A DNA stretch of 64,000 bases from Tubiluchus corallicola. Its lineage: Eukaryota; Priapulida; Priapulimorpha; Priapulimorphida; Tubiluchidae. Made by a program: the position numbers and the translations under genes. The notes under the pieces were generated by a model. It was not told the DNA's origin. It was given only the letters and a program-made list of their open reading frames with translations, and ran no database searches. Below, one piece after another: positions 60,223-64,000 of this stretch; within the stretch, counting starts at the first letter, position 1; every line of letters begins with the position of its first letter. The stretch lies in contig JAQGDQ010000070.1 in assembly GCA_030141605.1 (NCBI GenBank), forward strand, positions 618,001 to 682,000, in the 5' to 3' direction.

Positions 60223-61530
60223 GTAAGTCCTGTTATAAATTTGAAAAGCTTTCACATAATTATAGTTTCTTCGGGTAATCTGTCATATCGTTTTATCGGC
60301 ATCTAGTCGCCTGGTCAATCTTTTTGGCAAACTAGGCGACCTTTTCTAGTAACCCAGTCCGAAGGAAATTAAATAGATAAAATAATTTCAATTGTAATTT
60401 TTACAATTGTACTGTATGTTTCACAATCTATTGTATCGCATACTCCTGTATGTTGAATTTACTCGAGTTTCTAGACTTTTTTATTCCTCATATCTGGGTT
60501 ATGTTGTTTCTAATTTTTGTCTGCACTTCTCTTTCCATGAGTTTCATGTATAAAAGTCTAAAATTTGGCACAGTAATAATTAAACAGTCCCCATTTCTGC
60601 AAAAATTTGGTCTGTTGACTCATTGGTGTATAAATTTAATGAAAACAACAGTGTAAAGTTCAGCAGAATTAACAAAATATTGAAATGCAGAATTAACAGA
60701 TGTAGTCTAGTGTTTATCTTTCATGTGTTTTTGCATAATTAACATGTTTGTGAATATTTTTTAGCCATGCATGTACATGTACTTTATGTTTACAACTTGA
60801 GTAAAGTAGCATAAGTGTAACTTAGTCTAGCAAACCAATGCAATGTGGAGTAGCATGATGTCGCATTAGGTGACATAGCACAACACAATACAACAGTGAC
60901 TACGAGAGAACATTTATGTAACTTGTTACGTGACTCAAGTAATCAGCTGTCTCATTGTGGCAGTTACATTACATTACATTACATTACAAGTTGGCAGTGG
61001 TTAAAATGATATTAATTACTGTATAGGGCCTAAATTATTTCCTGGCAACATGTTTTAATGAATATTTCATTTAAGCTGCATATAATGTACTTAATGATTT
61101 TAGATTACACCATGCTAGTTATTACATACAAACTACACATTATTAGTTTCAAATTACGGTACCTTGTACTTTACTGAACAGTGCATTATTACATAAGTTG
61201 TGCTATATAACACTCGTTTATCATTATTTTATAACTGTTGTTTGCAATTATTCTTTTTTCAGGAGAATCATGTTTTGGTACTAATCTTTGCTTTTTCCAT
61301 GTGTGAACATGTGCTTTGTTCATTCGTTTACTCATATTGCACATTTTGTTGTCACACACTTGCTCGTTTTGCGTTATTTACAATTACAAACATATTCATA
61401 GTGCATCATGAATTCTGTTGCATGCGTGTCAATTTTTGCATTGTTTTCTGTTAGACACACACTCGCCTCGCCTTTCCTTGTTCACTGCTAAGAATACTAA
61501 TTTTGCATTGTTTTCTATTAGTCACGATGG
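60223..61530. other. probable synaptotagmin intron
   Basis: AT-rich, with a (CATTA)n run of five units near 60963-60988. The open frames are Phe/Cys-rich noise. Confidence 0.5.
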
Positions 61531-61537
61531 CCCACTC

Positions 61538-63193
61538 ATATATATATATATAATAATCTTTATTTGCCATTAAAAACATTGATAATCACTGATAAAAACT
61601 TTATAGAGATAATCAATCAGTGTTAGTTAATAAAAACTTACACTGCTGAAGGCAAATGCGTCAGTGCAATCTAAACTACTGTGCAGTAATGACGAATAAA
61701 ATCAAACATATTTACAACTATACACAAAAAAAATATAAAAAAAAACTATGATTTAATTAATATGGCCGTGGGTATATGAATTCGGAATTAGTGTGTATGT
61801 TGTCGTACTGGTGTGATGGTATTTCATATCTGGTTAATATTAGTGATTTTAATTTTGTTTTAAATGCTGATAGGGACTTGATTTGTTTAGCCTGTAATGG
61901 TAGAGAATTCCAAAGTAAAATTGCTTGTTTGATTACAGAGTTCGTTCCATAGTGGGTATTTGTCCTAATTTGTTTTAGATTGAATGTTCTGGAATTAACG
62001 ATAGGATTTGGAAAAAAGGTAAATCTGTTATTCTGGAATGGTTTGCTGATGTTGTTAATGTATTTAAATATAAAAAGCAGAGTAAAATATTTTTTGTGTG
62101 CTTCAATGATTGGGAATTTTAAAGTTTTTCTCAGGTTAGTTGTTGAAGCTTTGAATTTTTGTCTACCTGCCTTGTGTTTGTATGAGTACCCAGCTATCAA
62201 TCTCAACGCATAGTTTTGAAGGAGATTTAATTTTAAGTAATTTTCTCTTTTGGTTTTTTGAAGTAGCGTACATCCATATAAGAAGTGTGGTAGAACTAAA
62301 GTTTTATATATTAGTGTTTTAGTTTCCTTTGTTAGTTGCCCTTTAACTTGTCGGAGATATGATGTGCTAGATGCCATTTTTGTGTATATGTTATTAAAGT
62401 GATCATCCCATGAAAGATTATTGTCTACTTGTATGCCCAGGAATTTAACATTGTTAGTTTGTTTGATTACAGCATTATCTATTGTCAAAGTGGTTGATGA
62501 TGCATCATTAGTATTTAATGAGGGTGACAGTATCATGAATTCTGTTTTGTCATTATTCATTTTTAGCTTGTAATGACTAAATGCCATATTTATATTTTTT
62601 ATATCTTCTTCTAAATAATTTTTTGCAGTTTGGACATTTTCATGGGCTATGTAGATTGTAGTGTCATCAGCGTATTGCGTTATTTGTGAGTGTTTTAATA
62701 CACTGGATATGTTGTTTATATATAGGCAAAATAATAACGGACCTAGTAGTGTTCCTTGCGGTATACCTCTGTTTAACGTGGCCCAGTCAGAAAAGTTGGT
62801 TGTATCTAACTTTACTCGTTGTTGTCTATCTTTGAGATAATTTTGTATCAGTTTTAACGATATCGAATCTAATCCGATTTGTTTTAAATTATCGTAAAGT
62901 AGTTCGTGATTAATGCTATCGAAAGCTTTACTTAAATCCAAAAATGCTGCTAAAATGTATTGCTTGTTGTCTAAACTATGTCTCCAATTTTCTGTTGTGT
63001 GTATTAGGGCGTCAATGGTTGAATGGTGTTTACGGAAGCCAAACTGATGTTTTGATAAAAGTTCATGTTTATTTACATATGAATTTATCTGATCATAAAT
63101 TACCCTTTCCCAAACTTTGCCGAAACAATGGATTACGGAAATTGGGCGATAATTCATGGGATCACATTTTGGATCTTTTTTATGGATCCCAAC
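61538..63193 (-). mobile_element. 5'-truncated LINE with open reverse transcriptase (CR1/L2/Jockey type)
   Basis: The element ends on the left with TA repeats (61538-61552), then AATAATCTTTATTTGCCATT, that is AATAAAG in its own sense. The frame 63157-61757 (466 codons) is uninterrupted. Conserved sequence reaches 15 codons further up (IHKKDPKCDP, to 63193), where an in-frame TGA stands. Motifs: NYRPIS; HQFGFRKHHST; motif A FLDLSKAFDSINH; motif B RGIPQGTLLGPLLFCLYIN; motif C YADDT; then FLGIQVDNNLSWDDH, LVLPHFLYGC and AILLWNSLP near the C-terminus, as in CR1/L2-type ORF2 proteins. The endonuclease and ORF1 are missing. It lies in the probable synaptotagmin intron, opposite to the gene. Confidence 0.9.
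61757..63157 (-). CDS. LINE ORF2 reverse transcriptase, 466 residues, lacks endonuclease
   Basis: This is the coding part of the LINE above. Reverse transcriptase copies the element RNA at a nicked target. All catalytic aspartates are present: Asp in FLDLSKAFD and the pair in YADD. The first Met is internal to the family ORF, so no natural start is implied. The lack of stops over 466 codons suggests a fairly recent insertion. Upstream of the in-frame TGA, another frame (63300-63195) reads IFSKIMPEQYVLTINNVSWD, which might be the preceding segment after a one-base shift; I am unsure of this. Confidence 0.85.
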   Translation of the reverse strand: MNYRPISVIHCFGKVWERVIYDQINSYVNKHELLSKHQFGFRKHHSTIDALIHTTENWRHSLDNKQYILAAFLDLSKAFDSINHELLYDNLKQIGLDSISLKLIQNYLKDRQQRVKLDTTNFSDWATLNRGIPQGTLLGPLLFCLYINNISSVLKHSQITQYADDTTIYIAHENVQTAKNYLEEDIKNINMAFSHYKLKMNNDKTEFMILSPSLNTNDASSTTLTIDNAVIKQTNNVKFLGIQVDNNLSWDDHFNNIYTKMASSTSYLRQVKGQLTKETKTLIYKTLVLPHFLYGCTLLQKTKRENYLKLNLLQNYALRLIAGYSYKHKAGRQKFKASTTNLRKTLKFPIIEAHKKYFTLLFIFKYINNISKPFQNNRFTFFPNPIVNSRTFNLKQIRTNTHYGTNSVIKQAILLWNSLPLQAKQIKSLSAFKTKLKSLILTRYEIPSHQYDNIHTNSEFIYPRPY

Positions 63194-63833
63194 TCACATT
63201 GTTTATTGTTAGTACATACTGTTCTGGCATTATTTTACTGAATATTTGTTCAAAAATGCTAATGGCATTTATTTTGCTCTTACCTGTGCTCACCTTGCAT
63301 TGTAAACCTGCTGTGCATGGTTTGTTATTTACCTGTTAATATAACTTAAATAAGCAAATATTATGTACTCAACTTTCCTCTCACATAATGCTCTTGCTTT
63401 TTTTGTATTCATGAGTTTGCCATTTACCTTATTTATAAGTAAAAAGTTATTAAAAAAGTATCAATAATGATGGTTTTGTAAGTCAATAGTTCAATATTTG
63501 AAATCAGCTTGTATTATGAAATCCTAAACATTTACATAATGCTTAGTAGCATAAGATTTCATTGATAATTTCTCCTAGTTTTGCTGTGGTTACGGAATGA
63601 AAAGTACATAATTTCTATTCTACACAAGTGTAATTTTTATTGCAAATTAAGAGATTTTAGCTATGTTTTGGTTATTTTTCTAATTGTAGCTCTTCTGAAT
63701 TAATTCTGTTTTCACAATTAATTCTAGATTTATTCATAGATGGCAGCATGAGTTAGTTGCGGGAATGTGGGCCTGTCCGTTACTGATATTGATTTGCATA
63801 ATGTACTGTGAAATGTTTTCTGTATGCTTTCAG
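63194..63833. other. probable synaptotagmin intron, right part
   Basis: AT-rich, with no further element or coding signal that I can support. Confidence 0.45.
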
Positions 63834-63858
63834 CAAGGCCTGTGAGAACTGAATATAA
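63834..63858 (+). CDS. candidate 25-nt microexon of the synaptotagmin gene
   Basis: TTCTGTATGCTTTCAG precedes it and GTAACA follows. Read in the phase left by the exon at 60058-60222, it encodes ARPVRTEY plus two bases. The phase fits, but 25 nt is too short for homology, and the GTAACA donor is only fair. Confidence 0.25.
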
Positions 63859-64000
63859 GTAACACTGTGATTACGCTGCACCACCATGCTCATTAGGTTT
63901 AATGGTAACAGCTGACGGTAATGATAACTGATGATCCCTTTATGCGGAGCATTTTTATTCTTAATTAAAATTTAATTACTCCAGTTTAAGGGAACTTCAA

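Overview
The window is nuclear DNA of an animal: spliced genes with GT..AG introns, AT-rich introns and intergenic DNA, AATAAA poly(A) signals and a heavy load of DNA-transposon, SINE and LINE debris. The identifiable proteins (FN3K-type ketosamine kinase, CNOT9, CCDC61/VFL3, OPA3, synaptotagmin-14/16) are typical of animals with motile cilia and synapses. Short TTAGGG-type tracts fit an animal with TTAGGG telomeres. I think a marine invertebrate is likely, possibly a tunicate, but nothing here fixes the species; this is inference.

Layout. 1-3.35 kb: the 3' part (four exons) of a ketosamine-3-kinase gene on the + strand. 5.9-6.85 kb: an intronless, full-length CNOT9 gene on the - strand. 7.97-21.16 kb: a complete 15-exon CCDC61 gene on the + strand, divergent from CNOT9. 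A 424-bp mariner-type MITE sits in the shared CNOT9/CCDC61 upstream region. The CCDC61 introns hold a 202-bp palindrome, a hAT-type MITE and two copies of another inverted-repeat family. 23.87-25.15 kb: a two-exon OPA3 gene on the - strand.

From about 25 to 60 kb the window is gene-poor. It holds simple repeats, degenerate short-unit arrays, dispersed repeats, tRNA-derived SINEs, two hAT-type MITEs with perfect 8-bp target duplications, and remnants of LINE reverse transcriptases. Three pieces look coding but match no protein I recognise: a predicted two-exon, 57-residue gene at 33.26-34.81 kb and two short - strand ORFs at 36.2 and 39.2 kb.

At 60.06 kb there is the transmembrane exon of a synaptotagmin-14/16 gene on the + strand; the rest of that gene lies mostly outside the window. 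On its 3' side, probably inside its intron, is a 5'-truncated LINE of the CR1/L2/Jockey type on the - strand, with an uninterrupted 466-codon reverse transcriptase. The recognised genes are ordinary housekeeping, ciliary, mitochondrial and synaptic genes with no shared pathway. I did not find a convincing new multi-gene system. The least explained items are the small predicted gene at 33.3 kb, the degenerate short-unit arrays at 32.2 and 43.3-44.1 kb, and the three-arm palindrome in CCDC61.
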